Below are positions 12,601-25,938 of a DNA stretch of 64,000 bases, piece after piece. The DNA is taken from positions 60,774,599 to 60,838,598 of the forward strand of contig CM067084.1 in assembly GCA_034008185.1 (NCBI GenBank), read 5' to 3'. This DNA comes from Gorsachius magnificus. Taxonomy: Eukaryota > Chordata > Aves > Pelecaniformes > Ardeidae. Positions within the stretch are counted from its first letter, which is position 1. Each line of letters starts with the position of its first letter. Made by a program: the position numbers and the translations under genes. A model generated the notes under the pieces. That model had not been told where the DNA came from. It did not search any database and saw only the letters and a program-made list of their open reading frames with translations.

Positions 12601-13742
12601 AACAAAAATTATGAAAGCCCCATCAGGTATACTTGTCATCAATTTGCCTGATTTATAGATATAGATAATTGCTGGAACTATAGAAATACTCTCTTTTTAA
12701 AGAGAATCTTCTTATCAAGTAGCATTTCATACCAAAATGAATGTTTGTTGACAACCATTCTGAAATCAAGTTGTTCAATTGTTCTCATTTTGCTCATTTA
12801 CTCCCACTCCACTATTAGTTACAGTCTTGCTGATCTCACACCATTTGATACTGTCCCTCTGCACTTTAAGACAGCCTTAACTTCTAATAGCTCCCAATAA
12901 AACAGTCAGTAAAAGCAGTCCAAAATGGTAATGAGAAAATACAATAAAAAAGGAGTTATGATGAGGGACTTTAGTGATATTTCAAAATCATCAGTATTAT
13001 ATCTCTTGGGAATCTGGACCTTGATGGTTCATAAAATACCAGTAATTACAACAATCAGTGATATGTATGTGCTATTTAGTATATCTATCTGCATGTAACT
13101 GCTGTTACAGTAGTATCAATGTGATGGACATGATCAAGGATAATCATTAGAAGTATCAAATTCTAATTTGATTTTTTTTTCTAATCATAGTTAGTATGAA
13201 GAAATAATAGAGTCAGATTTACAAAACAGGAACTAAAGAGGAAACTTAAATATATTTTAAATAAAAACAACCAGAAACACCCATATTAAGTTCCATGTTT
13301 ACACTGAGGTAAAATTATATGTCTTTGCTTTCAAATGCTGATTACCTGATTCATGTCTCTAATGTTAATAATGCTGACATATTTTACTGATGACAATGGC
13401 TGTCTATCAGATCACAACTCAGTGTAGATTTAATCTCATATCTTCGTGCTTTTAAATGAAAGACTCAGAAGTTTCTTGCTTCTGACCTATTAAGGGCAAA
13501 TAATAAATTACTTTCCCATTTCTTTAAGTAGAAAAAGAGTAGGATTAGACTCTAAAGGACTCCTATCTTTGCAGCTCATTTTGACATAACCAAGTTTACC
13601 AATATAATCCAAAGACTGTGAAGCTAAACTTCATCTTATTTTGAGGATTAAAAGCAATTAAAAGTGTATTACTATATAGTCCCCATTTGATTTCTTCATA
13701 AAGGTGTGTTAACTGCAAGTCCTGGAAGGGTTTATTCCACAG
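9623..13742. other. Gene-free stretch with a G+C-richer patch near 10930-11260
   Basis: Most of this stretch is AT-rich unique DNA. Roughly 10930-11260 stands out as richer in G and C, with phrases such as GGGAGCAGCCCCACTGCATTT and CAGCTGGGCAAGCAGAGCAGG. It is open in several frames over about 70 codons, but no protein family is recognisable. It may be a worn repeat that I cannot name. A short CA/CG run lies at 12419-12434. A pyrimidine tract ending CACAG near 11363 opens a frame of about 44 codons without a clear donor. Confidence 0.45.
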
Positions 13743-13829
13743 GTAATTAAGGCTGCTGCAGAACTAAAGTTTTCATTCATCAGGAGGAAGATTCTAGCTG
13801 TGAAAATCAGAAGCATTCTACAAGTTAAG
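13743..13829 (+). other. Candidate internal exon or chance open frame (plus strand)
   Basis: The tract GGGTTTATTCCACAG precedes 87 bases open in frame 0, ending TTAAG followed by GTGAGA, which is close to an ideal splice donor. The 29 codons begin VIKAAAELKFSFIRRKIL and end ILQVK. Both other frames close at once. The acceptor's pyrimidine tract is weak, and I do not recognise the peptide. Its phase (0 to 0) cannot join directly to the candidate at 25939, which starts with two bases of a split codon. Chance remains the likelier explanation. Confidence 0.15.
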
Positions 13830-16800
13830 GTGAGAAAGTTTTAGTCAAATTCCTCTTGCACTCACACAAGAAACAGGAATGAGAGAAATTGTAAGAGGAG
13901 TCAGTGCAAACAATGGTTTACATAGGAAAACAAATCAATTTGAAGGACTAAGACATTTCAAAAACCTTTAGAAAGCACTGTCAAGTACAATATATTATGA
14001 TTTGTGTTGCATTTGTGTTAAGACAGCTTGCAGCTTGACTTAGTCAAAAGCTTGCATTATCCTACAATACTGCTGCATAAGCACAGAAAGCATTCCAAAT
14101 ACATTCTATCTAATCAACATTTATTGAAAGGAAAAAATGGCTGAATGAATTGTGGTCACATGCCATTATTATGTACTTTATCATAAACCACAGAGAGGTG
14201 CAAATTGCATTTTTTATACAAAGGGGCCTTCAGATTGTCAGCACACTAAAAAACTTGCACTACTTAAAGTAACTCTATATGAAAACATGGAATGTAAAAT
14301 TTGGATGGAATTGTTACTTAGATTTGTAACACTTTTATCATTAAATATTAATTAAGTTAAAAATTCATGGCTTATTTTTATTTATGGTTACTGTATCTTG
14401 ATTAAGATTTTCTCTGAGGCAATAAATTGAAAATATTAAGTATACTATATACATTTAGAATATATAATTTAAGGTGGTAAAACTGATACATCTCTCCACA
14501 GACATGTAGGCCATAGTCTAGCATGATGCTGGTAATTAGTTCTTTCTTTTCAATGTTTTTTGATATAATTTTCCTGTTCCAAGTTGGATTGAAAAACTGA
14601 TAATCCAGATTTTTCTTACAAAATAATAACTGAGGAAAAAAGTAGAAACAGGTCAATCAAAACCTTTTGCTTAGATATTCAAAGTACGTCACTGTAATGT
14701 ACGCTGTACCCCTAACACACACTAACACATTTCCAGAATGAAAAGTTATTCTGAAATCAAGCATTTAAGTTTAATTTTCTTAGTTGAAAAGCAGGATATT
14801 TCATTATTCTCAAATGTATATTAAAAAAAGAACAGAAAGTTTTTGAATCAGACTGAGAAATGGTTCCAGCACAAACAAATCAGAATTTCCCCATCAAAAA
14901 AATATTATTATTATTACTATTACTATAGATAGATAGATAGATAGATAGATAGAAAACATCTAATTTATTGTGCTCTAAATATTTCTCTGTTCTTTGGACT
15001 TCCCCTAGGGGTCTCATTTTGGTTTGATATCTGTCACTCTTTGTAATTTGTACTTGTATACTAAAAATTTACATTCACATCAGGGCTTTATATTGAAATA
15101 TCTGGGTCTTTCCACAGACAGACTATACAGATCTCCAAACACCTTGAGAGCTTTAAGTTATAAGGATATTTGGGGTCTTTGCTGGATGTAATGTGTAGTT
15201 CTATCTCTGGTGACCACAACAGAGCCTTGACCAGTTACCAGCACTGGTCACTGTTTGCTTAGTAAAATCATACACCAGTATTTGATACTCTGTAGAATAG
15301 TAATAATCCACATAAAGTGAGGACATGAAAGACAACATTTTGTATCTTTGTAATTTTTTTGTATTTTGCATCTTTAGAAGAACTGGCTCCAAATGGCAGA
15401 AATAATTTTTCCTCCAATAAATTTAAAAGGAATCTAACTTTTAACCTTGAAAAAAAATACTACCTATGGAAAATCATTTATCTTACACTTATTTTAAAAT
15501 AAAATAATTACAATAATGAAAACACAAGGAACATGGATGAGCTTAACAAAAATGTGGTTTATCTTTTCACCCTACCTGCTTTATACATTTTCCTGGTCAT
15601 GGTAATAATAATGGTATTTTACAAGCTTGGCTACAAGCAAAATCTTTGCTACTTTGAGCTTTTTTACATTCTCTCCAATGGCATTTATCTGGCTGATCAC
15701 CTCCTGTTCTTTTGATAGGATCCTATTTCTGCATGTTCTGCATCTGCGGTACTCACAGAAAGTTTACTGCATTTCAAGTACACTCAGAGATGTGTCAGAA
15801 TTGGAGCTGATTAGACAGAACAGTGACACCAGAGAACATATTCTCCTCTAGCACAGTTCTGAGGCTGACTAATCCTTTGGAATCTCTCCCTACATCTGGA
15901 GTAACTACTTTCTCACATGTTTTATGTAAATTAATTCCATCTAAACATTTACCTCTCAAGCACTGTTGAAAAAACTTGCATGCAGCTTTGCTGAAAAATG
16001 CAATGAACTAATACTCAGGATAAAGTATGATTTATTGGCAGTATCCTCTGAAAAAACACGCAAATTCTAGAAAAGCCAAAGAAAAAAGGCAAACTACTCG
16101 TTATCTGTGGACACAATATAGTAATCGTTGTTGCAAAAAGTAAAGCAGTTTTAATTACAAACAGGATAAGTGTTAAATGAACACATGATTTGGGGGTGCT
16201 TTTCTAATTAGTTCTCTAAACAAGAAATTTACTGGTTTGTGTTTGGTTCTGGCTTACTACATTAAAGCACTTTTGTATGAAGTGATTCACTGTCAGTGCC
16301 TTGAAAACCAAAATTCTAAGGGCTGCAGTACACTTTTCAATGATAAATACTTAATTTGTATCCTTTTTGCCATATAATTTACATCACCTATAATTTCTGC
16401 AGCTCTGCCTCCTGTTATAATCAAGCGCAAATGACTAGTGTATTTACAACCCACATCAAAACCAACTAATATCACCACACAGGTTTTATCCATCAAATTA
16501 TTTCTACCTTTGTGTTTCATAGGGATACCAGAGTGAGAGGAGTCACATTTTAGCTGTTCTGCAACAAACATGGAACTTTGGACAGACTTCAAATCACTAT
16601 ATCTCATAGACTGATCCAGGCTGCTTACTCGCTAACATTAGATACTTTCTGACAGCATCTAAAAATCAATACAAAGCACTGAATGCCTTAATTTGAAGAA
16701 CCATCCTGGATGCTTTATGATTAGATCCCAAACTCCACAGGAGTCTGAAGACACAGGCATATCGAAGAACATAAGTTTTGGTGTGCTTCTGAGCTAAGCA

Positions 16801-17526
16801 GAAAAATGCATAAAACCTGTCTGGCTTCCTAGAAATACTTGAAAAGTTAGTCACGTGAGACCTTACCATAATATAGTATGGCATGAGCCATAAAGACCTT
16901 TTTTTCCCAGGGACTTCACTACACTATTTGATGGTAAAGAGATCTTTATGTAAAATTTAACCTTAATTTCATTAGAAAGGACTGAGATGTCTATGGTAAA
17001 TATATACATATATAGGTAACGCTGAAATAAAAGGTAAAATATCTGAATCTATTTTGACCTCAGATAAACTTTTGTTGATGGCTTTAATGAATTCTTAATG
17101 TACAGCTTCTTGAGGGAAAGCTGCTGTTAATACCCTGTAAGGACAGACACTCTTCTGTGAAGTTCAGTGGACTTGTTCACTTATCACCTACCTTATTAAG
17201 TTTTAATTTTATTTTTATATGTTGTACATAACCAGTGATAAGCTTGTTGATGCTAAAGCATCTAAAATCAATTCAAAAAAGCTTTTAAAACAGTGTGGAG
17301 AGACAAAGGTGGGTTATAAATGGAACTGCTGACTGACCTTATCTCTAGCGTCTTGAATGTGTCTTGGTCATGTTTTAACATAGCTCTGAAAAAAAACCCT
17401 AAAATTCCTATTTCCACTCTTCTAAGAAGAGCTGAAATAGAAAAAGATAATTTCTATTCTGAGCACATTCAAAAAGATTGCTCTTTATTTTTAAGAATTT
17501 TCTGCATGTTTTTCTTTCTTTCTACA
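13830..17526. other. Gene-free AT-rich unique sequence
   Basis: Apart from the microsatellite at 14902-14953, I see only AT-rich unique DNA with short chance open frames. The hydrophobic frame at 15533-15715 is rich in Phe, Leu, Ile and Tyr, as expected of AT-rich noise, and has no supporting signals. Confidence 0.55.
14902..14953. repeat. Compound microsatellite (ATT)n / (TAGA)7
   Basis: An ATT run with two ACT interruptions (14902-14925) leads directly into seven perfect TAGA units (14926-14953). Perfect tetranucleotide arrays of this size are commonly variable in length between individuals. Confidence 0.95.
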
Positions 17527-17720
17527 GAAGAATGGGGTAGTCAGGCTCTGGAATGGGCTGCCCAGGGAGGTGGTCGAGTCCCCATCCCTAGAGGTATTTA
17601 AAACAAGGATAAATGAGATGCTTAGGGACATGGTTTAGTGGTGGGATGGCAGGGTTAGGTTAACAGTTGGACTTGATGATCTTAAAGGTTTTTTCCAACC
17701 TGTACGATTCTATGATTCTA
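17527..17720 (+). mobile_element. CR1 LINE 3'-end fragment (sense)
   Basis: The text runs 'GGCTGCCCAGGGAGGTGGT', 'CTTAGGGACATGGTTTAGTG', 'GTTGGACTTGATGATCTTAA', then TTTTCCAACC and ends ACGATTCTATGATTCTA. This is a complete CR1 3' tail in sense orientation, 5'-truncated to about 195 bp. The final ATTCTATG-type repeat is the usual CR1 3' end. It appears moderately diverged. The small open frame crossing it (17320-17601) is a by-product and not a gene. Confidence 0.93.
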
Positions 17721-20700
17721 ATGACAAAGAAAAAAAAAAAACCTGTGTGTGCGCAAGCATGTAGCGAGAGAGGGCTAACCACCAGAAGAACCTTGTTAAG
17801 TCTACACTTCTGAATTATGTATGGAAAAAAAAATTGGAGAATAATTCTTTTTAACATTATCTGTAAAATCTCTACTAAATTTGCTGGGAGGACATTTTTT
17901 TAATACTCCTTATTACTATACAGCTGAATTAAGAGAAGAATCATGCTGAGTCTGACATTTAGAAAATCCCTACAGAAACAAACTAAATAGCAGAAGATAA
18001 GCAAAATGGTTAAATCAGTGATACTGATTCTAATATGTCAGTAGGTAGCCTACGAACATGAAAAAACAATACTGATAAGCAATACTGACAAAACCGGCCT
18101 TGTCATAGAATACATAAATAAAAGAATTTGAAAATTGAACAATTACTAGCAAAAAATATTAAAAATTTAGCCCATTGAATATAGGTTTACTCTGAATACA
18201 AGAAATATAGCATTGATATTTTTAATCAATTTTTCTCCCAAGGTTCAAGTGAACTCTTGATTGTGTTAATTAAAGGCTAGAAATAGAAGTTCTGAATAAG
18301 TGTACTATAAAAGTATGTAACTGAATTATAGGTGCCATTAATCTGAGCAATTATATGAGTAGTTATACTAACAACTAGAGAAGTCCAACGTTACCCACTC
18401 TTTTCAGGTGATCCATAAAGGCTCGTGGTAACAATGGAATTGCTCCCCTGGATGATACAACAATTAGTGAACATAGTAATGGACTGATAAAACTTATCAA
18501 TGCTTCTCGATTTAACATATCCATTTAACGCTAGATTTACACAACTGTTTATATTATGTTTGTCAACTATGTTTTCAGGGGAGACGCAGCATATGAAACT
18601 GCAGTAGCTGACTGAAAAATTAAGCCTTGCATAGATTGCAAATTACTTCCACAGGCTAATGCCTAAATAGAGTATTAACAGGAGATCAGACAGTTTTGTA
18701 GGTTTTTTCTTGTGTGATAGAGATGGATTTTGTTTCCCCCATTCCTACAGTTGTTAACCAGTATTAACCATTTCCTAAATCTGTGTGCTTTCTGATTAAG
18801 AAAGGTCCAGTCTTGTCTCTAAGGACTACTGAAGAAGGAATTTGTTTGAAACAAAAGGGACCTGTTCCCTAAAGTAGTATCTGTGTTTGGTCTCATAAAC
18901 TAAATGAGAAACATAGGGACTTTCAGGTGTTTAAGGATTATTTTATTATCCTATGTCTTCCTAGGGAAAGGCTGCAGAATAAGGGAAAATACATAACAAC
19001 TTTACTTTTACTCCTATCACTTCTTTTTTTTACTGTAAGACATGGAAATGTTGGAAATGTTGTTGTTTTTTTCCCCAATATTAACTTTTTTTTTAGCTTG
19101 TTATTTTTTACTATATTTATAGTTCTCCAATAAGTTTGTGCTATAAAGAATATATTATTGTTATTATTATTTCCTCAGTTGTCGATTGAGTAACAGCATT
19201 CAGAGCTATCCTGTAGAGGCACAAAAGACAAGTAAGATACTTACAAGTAAACCAAAGTCTTAGTTATTCCTAAGGTAAAATTTCCATAAATAAGTTAACA
19301 CAAGGTATTAGTTGACAATTTCTCCTGTAGCAATCTTCTAGATATGTTTTTCTATTTCCTGAATTAACTATTAAATACAAAAACATATTTCTCTTTGTCA
19401 GAACTCTGCAGGAGGAGAAGGCCATTTGTTCTGATTCTTATCTTTGTAAGGTCCACGCTTATCTCAAGGGAATATATACTGATAACTAAAAAAGCAGCAA
19501 TTGCATCGAGGAAACCAGTTTTTAAACTAATAGGTCACTCTTAAAGTGACCATAATTGAAAGGATCTTGAGAATCTAATGCATTTAAACCACAAAACTGA
19601 TAATGATTTATGAAGGCAAGCATACCTCCTATTCTCAGTACTCAGCTGAAAAAGAAACTACCTAAAGATTATTGAAGTATCTGAGACTCTGATACAATTT
19701 TGTCCATTATTCAGAACAGGATTCAAACTTTTCAGAAGAGTTGGCACTACTGCAGAGACACAGGCAGTCAACAGCAGTGCAGACTTTTTTAATAATGCAC
19801 TTTAAGATCTGCAGTTCTGGAAGGTAATTGGTTTGTATGCAGTTTGTTTTTTCTTGTATTTACACACTTCTGTGTAAAAGAAGGTGAGCTTTGTATCTGC
19901 AGAGTCCAGACATGTATATAAAAGCTAAATTTCCTTATATTGATTTGGGGGAGTGGGGATTAATTTGGCTTAATTTGCTTAATTTTTCTGCTTACATTGG
20001 AAACTTCATTCTTAAAGTTTTTAAAACTAGAAAGTTGGAACTTGATACTGTGGTTTGCAAGTACAACTCCATAGAGTCATGAAAGACATGAATACATTCA
20101 AAGAGATTACTCTAAGTATCTTTGACTATAACTGATATTACCTGATTGTCTTCAGAAACACTAAACTTTAAAAATATAAGGAAAATGGATTCTGTCTCAA
20201 ATCAGATGTCTGGAGAACATCTATTTATTTTCTTGGAATCCTAAACTTGACCAAAATTGTTATTCAGATGAAAAGATATAATCTGTATTTTTTTTAAGCC
20301 TTTCAAATTAGCTTTTCAAATAACGGCTGTTTTTGACAAAACAGTCAAATGAAGATTAACAAAAGAAAATCAACTAGGGAAAAAAAGGACTAAAATACTG
20401 AACAATAAGAAAGAACAAATAAGGCTACTCTGAATTTTAATACAATTATTATAATTTAATTTAGAGTGTACAGATATAATAATAGGAGCCCCAAAAGAAT
20501 CAAAGAGAGGAGACATCCAAAAATAATTGGTGTCAATAATTAGTCATTATTGCAACCAAAATTACTCTTGTTTTCATCTTTAAGATCACATTAGCACACG
20601 GTGTTGCTTAAATAGTGGCTGCTGATCATAAATCTCAGAAGCACGTGAAACGTATTTATTGACTCAATCAGGCTACAGTTTGGTTTCATAAAAGAAACAG

Positions 20701-22079
20701 AAGCCAGCTATCAACAAAATCACAAATCTAGTACACTCCCATGATAAATGGGATGCCAAATTTTGCCCAGATGCGAATGCAACTATCTGTGTTTTATGGA
20801 CTTTTACACATACATAGCTGAGCACAAGCATACTCTGCTATAACATGCATCTAAGAAGGTAACTGGAGTAAAATAAGTGATGGAAGGACTTCTATATATG
20901 AAAAAGCAGAATAGAAGACCTCTTACTTGTAAAATAGAAGTCATATGCTAAAAAACCTTAAATTAAGCTGTAACCTCAATGGTTAAAAATAATTAAATAA
21001 ACAAAATAATTTACCAAATTACTCTTAAAGCTTTTTGGAACAGTTTTTAAACAGACACTTCCCTTTAGCATGTATTGCTTTCTTCTGTCATAATAAACAG
21101 TTTCAGCACTCATGAACACAAAATTAAAGATTTCTACAAAACTGATTATTGTACAAAGGTCAATTTTCATTTTAGTTATCAACTTCAAAACTGTCTCTAC
21201 CTTCAAAGTGAAAAAAAAAATAAAATCCCACAATGGAAAATCTGGACATGCATTTTTAATGCAGTTCATCTTTCTCAAGATACAGTTGAATCAGTTGTGC
21301 CAAATCCAAGTCTGTTTCATCTGAGTACTACACCCTAAATCATCTCAGGAGAAATTGCTGACAGTGGTGTAATTATTGTCAGGTGTTCCGGCTATAAACA
21401 ACAGGAGCGAAGTTGCAATCACCTATCTCTACAATTGATAATGACTTGCAAACTGACAAAGAGCAGCTTTGGACCTTTAATGGTCATAGGCTATAGCAGA
21501 TTGATTTTTTTATTGTTTTCCCTCAAATGAATGGCTAAATGCTATAGTTTTATTTAATGCTAATTGAATAAAAACTGTTTTTTCAGTATTTCTGCAGGCC
21601 ATGAGCAGACTGACACTTTCCTTAAAGAGAAACAAGGTAGAGTTTCTGTAAAACTTCGAATCAAGTAAAGCAGAACAGAATCCTTAGATTAACCACGGCG
21701 TCTCCTGAATTCATCAAACCACATTTCCTTAAACTTTATGAAAACAAATATTCACGTTCCATTTCCAGATCAGGCAAAACTCACACTATTTTAAAATCAG
21801 GTGTAAAAAATATACTGCTGTACCATTCAAAAAAATATTTTTCTTGTAAATGTGTGCCTCAGAGTCAGACAACTTGCTTCATATATAAGCTGATAATACA
21901 TAAACTGTTACTGATCTGTAAATACCAGAGAAAATAGGAAAAGAGAAAAGATTAAAAAAAAAAAGTTAATTGCCCTAAAGTTCCAAATGGTTGCAACCTA
22001 ACCACGAAAAACACTTAGAAATCAGAAAGGTTTATGAATCTTCAGATAGATTAGGTTATTTCCACTAAGAACAGTCAGG
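17721..22079. other. Gene-free AT-rich unique sequence
   Basis: I recognise no gene or repeat family. A T-rich low-complexity patch lies at about 19013-19120. An acceptor-like tract ends near 18962 (TCTTCCTAG). It is followed by a leucine-rich open frame reaching a GTAAGA near 19035, but the peptide is a run of Leu and Phe typical of pyrimidine-rich noise. Confidence 0.55.
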
Positions 22080-22205
22080 GAAAACAATAGTTTTAAGATG
22101 GTATTTGATGACTTTGGTAAATGGGATTGTACACTGGGCTTCAAAAAAGGGAACTGGATTTGATGACACAAGACAATTTTTTCCAGTCCCATTTCTTATG
22201 TATGT
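22080..22205 (+). mobile_element. Probable worn CR1 3' tail (sense)
   Basis: The phrase GGGAACTGGATTTGATGACA, then a T-rich link and CCAGTCCCATTTCTTATG, follows the order of a CR1 3' end ('GGACTTGATGATC...TTCCAACCCTATTTCTATG'). The terminal repeat is not clean and the upstream part is hard to match by eye, so the left boundary is a guess. It would be an old, highly diverged copy. Confidence 0.4.
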
Positions 22206-23711
22206 GAACTGAATTGCCTTTTACAACTAGGAATTGTCATAATAAATCCCCTTACTCTTAAGTAAGCAGAAAAACTCTGTTTGAAAGCTCTGGTTTCCTT
22301 TTATACTTTGCACCCTCTACAGACATCCTCAAGGACATTCTTCTGTGTCAGGAAGGAAGCTAAAAGATACCAACACTCCAGAGATTCTTGTCATTCCAGA
22401 TCAGGGACTGGAATGAAACGGTACCAGCATTTTTTTTCTGGTATCATCAGTTTCTGCAGAGTTTACTATTAATTTTTAATTAGGTTTTGAGAACTGAGAT
22501 ATTTCTTGTGCTGAATTTCTTATTATATGACTTTCTTATGTAGATAGACTGAAACTATTACTATAAAAATGATGAGAATTGTACTTCTGCTTTTATGTTG
22601 GGTGAATCCTAATGCTTGACAATTTAATGATCAGCTTTTCGTACCGTAAGACTTGAATTTCATGAGCACTTTTGCATGCTTAGTGGCGAGCCATACATTT
22701 GTAGAACTGACTAAGCTAATTAGTACAATGTATCCACTTATGTGCACAAATGTCTGATAACAGTGGCCTGCACAGAAGTAGCCTCCCAAAATGTGCATGG
22801 ATTGCTGATACAACATAATAAAAATCTGAATGACTGAATTAAAATATTTCAACTGTTTATTGTTTTAGTGCTTAAATTATTTCCAGAGTTTGTGATAAAT
22901 TCTGAGCTTCAACACAGAATAATAACATTTTAACTGTTTAGGTATTCCTTTCCCCAGACAACGTAGAGTGCACACATATCTCATTACAGGTCAGTGACTA
23001 TCGCAAAAAAAAAGTCTATTGCAGAAACATTTTTCCCTCTTAGCTCTTGCTTGCTATGCTCACAGATTCCCCCTAACCAAGGAAAAGAGGTGCTAAAGGC
23101 AAATTATTCATCTGTTAAACAGCATAAAATTAAGAATGTGATTCACCATTAATCTGAGTGTGGTACTAGTGTAAGGGCAATAAACAGAAGTATTTACTGA
23201 GATCGGGTGTGGGGGGTAGGGAAGGCAAGGGGGAAAAGAAGAGAGAATTTGGCCTGGAAATGTCAAAACAGAATATCAATGACATCTGAGTATCCAGTCC
23301 TTTTAAAAATTCTAGCCTTCTTGGAGACAAAGCATTAAGAAGTTAGCATACCTGTTCATGGGTAAACCCCATCTTCTACTATTGGAAGGCAGATATGGAA
23401 CAGCATAGTAACATTACAGCATGATGAGAACAGAGTATTTCCAAAGTACTTAGATTAAACACTTCGAAGCAAAAAAGAGATGTAACCAAATATGACCCAC
23501 AAATTACATTTTAAAGGATACGAAAGTAGAGCCTCACCTACACTAAATTAGTTAAGCTTCAATGACTTCATATAGGCTATGCCAATTTATAGTAGATTAA
23601 AATCTTATCCATAAACTTTGTCTTTCCAGAGAGCTTGTGTCTGTGTTGTGGTGAACACTAACTGCTAATCACTGTCTTAGGTGGAATATGAGGTGCATTG
23701 CACAGTAAATC
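22206..23711. other. Gene-free AT-rich unique sequence
   Basis: There is no recognisable gene or repeat family. The one standout is the G-run cluster at 23205-23233, listed separately. Confidence 0.55.
23205..23233 (+). other. Putative G-quadruplex motif
   Basis: Four G runs (GGG, GGGGGG, GGG and GGGGG) are separated by loops of 3, 2 and 7 bases. This fits the usual G3+ N1-7 rule on the plus strand. It is weaker than the motif at 49730-49751 because of its longer last loop. Confidence 0.6.
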
Positions 23712-24160
23712 ATCACATGATTTGGGTAGGTGGGGCCTCTGGTTCATCTTCCTGCCCCAAACTAGGACAACTTAAAAGCAGGTGGTCCAGGCCTTGTCCA
23801 GTCAAGTTTCCAGGAATGGAGGTTCCACAACCTATCTGGGCAAGGTGTTGTACTCTTTGACCTCCTTCACAGTGATTTTTTTCTCCCAATAGCTAATTAG
23901 AATTCCTCTTGTTGCAGCTTGTGAGCCTTGTCCCTTTTCTTGTTACTGCCCACCTTTGGGGAAAGCCTAGCTCAACCACCCATTATAGAGCTGAAAATAG
24001 CATCCAAGAACCCCATCTAGCCAGAAAACTCAATTCTTTCAACTTCTCCTTGGGTGTCACATTTTCTAAAAATTTGGTGGCCCTCTTCTGGATTCACTCC
24101 ATTATGCCAAACAGGATGCCTGACAAAAGCCCAGACTTTGCTGCAAGGTATCAGATAGGT
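23712..24160 (-). mobile_element. Old CR1 LINE copy, CR1-X-like (antisense)
   Basis: On the plus strand the order of recognisable blocks is TTTGGGTAGGTGGGGCCTCT, 'GGCCTTGTCCAGTCAAGTTT', GGAGGTTCCACAACCTATCTGGG, TGACCTCCTTCACAGTGA, ATAGCTAATTAGAATTCCTC, 'TTGTTGCAGCTTGTG' and GGTGGCCCTCTTCTGGATTC. These are the complements of successive CR1 3'-UTR and ORF2-tail landmarks, so the element lies on the minus strand. The 'AGTCAAGTTT' and 'ATCTAAT' style variants point to the older CR1-X group. It is more diverged than the other copies and has internal gaps. The boundaries are approximate. Confidence 0.85.
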
Positions 24161-25938
24161 TGGTCCTTTGTTTTTCCAGCAGAGGATGATTAGAATTACT
24201 CGCTTCTTTGATTTTGCCTCCAACTAGGAGAATCTTGAACCGATCATACTAGTATAGACAGAGCAGTAAAGAATCCTATGCTTCAAAATACAGTTCCACT
24301 TTTCTTAGCATTTTCCACTGCTCTTACAAACATACATTTTGTATTTTAACATTTAATGAGAAACTATTGGTAATTGTTGTTTCTCAATGATGGCACTCTA
24401 ATGGACTGCAAATTTATGATTTTTTTGTGCAAAACAGAACATGTCATTTTGCACTATACATGACCAGCTTTTTAGAAAATGCAACAGCAAAATTATGGGC
24501 ATTTTACTCCTTTGAACTCCAAATTCATATTTCTTAATTCAATATGTGGGAGGCAGAAATACAACAGATACAACTTTAAAAAGAGTTAAAGTGCTTAGGC
24601 TTTTCAGTCAAACCACTGGAAGATATTAAAATCAACTGAGCCTCATATGCATGGACTAAGGAGCTAATTTTTTTGTGATTAAACTTTCAGTTCTTGTAAT
24701 GTTATTATTCTGTATTGTTTTATAATGTGTTTTAATGACTATGGAAAACCTAAGCAAAATCAAAAGACAGATGTGCACACACAGGTGTCTTGAGTATCTT
24801 TATCTTACAGTCACACATAAGTTGCATACAGATCCACACAATATAGTATTGGTCTTTGATGTCCTCCACAGAGGTTTACTATCAGAATGATAACTCTTAA
24901 CATGCATGAGGCAAACATAAAATCCTACAAAAACTTGTGAACATGAAAAAATTTCCCTACTTAAGCACTACATTCAGTTCTAAGGGATTACTAGCAAAGC
25001 TTATATATATCTGTGAAGGATTGTAGCTTCATTCTACCATACAATTTTGGATTTAATTACAAATTAACAAATAGTAAATTGCAGAGTATAATTCAGGAAA
25101 ATTTTGATGAATATAAATTGTATTATGATGGGGAAAAACAATAGGAAACTAATCAATGGACACAATTACAGTCTAGAGGAAAAATGCAAATGACTAGAAT
25201 AATTTATTATTTTAATCCATTAATTATTAATTTGTGCTTAACATTATCACACATGGAAATACTACTAAATATGACTAGGCAAAATTATGTGATCCATGTA
25301 ATCAAAAGCAGCTGGTAGTAATCAAAGCATAGGTACAGGAAGGTCATTATAAAAAATGAGACCATTTTTCTCAATTTATAACAAAACAGAGTCTTGAATC
25401 AATGATATAGTAGACAGATTTTTTTCAAAAATGCTGATCTGAGTTGTGGTCAGCAACTTGTCTGTACAATTTACATTGCCATTGTTGACACCTGCAGACG
25501 CCCTCAAACTTGATTCTCCTCTTTATAAAAGACTGCAGAGCTGCTGGCAAAGCATTCATTTGCAAGGGACCTTTCCTCTGGAATGCTTTTCCTTGCCAAG
25601 GTCTAAAATAGCCATAAACTGTTGACATTCTGGGTATGCTACAAAGTCCATCTGTGTGAGCTGACTGAGGCAGTAACGGGTGGGATATCTCGTGGGAAGG
25701 TGTGATGGAGGTGCATGGGTCTTATGACTAGAAATTAAATGGGGTGTTAGAGAGTGGGAGGACAGAAGAGTGCTGCTTTTTTTGGAAGTTTTATTTATTG
25801 CAGCCTCTACATTATGTTTTAAAATGCATGCCAAGGTTGTTCAAAGTCTTGGGTGTCCTCTGGAGTGCTTATTTTGGATGAAAATCTAAATGAATGATAA
25901 TTCTATTCCTGGTGTTAATGATTCATTTTGTTTTCCAG
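24161..25938. other. Gene-free AT-rich unique sequence
   Basis: No gene or repeat is recognised. Open frames at about 25425-25834 on the minus strand are of chance length. Confidence 0.5.

Noticed and set aside
15533..15715. Hydrophobic 60-codon frame resembling a membrane protein
   Set aside because: Phe/Leu/Ile/Tyr richness is what AT-rich noise yields. No partner exons or other signals.
18963..19034. Possible exon encoding a Leu-rich hydrophobic segment
   Set aside because: The peptide reflects a T-rich low-complexity run rather than a signal peptide or membrane segment.
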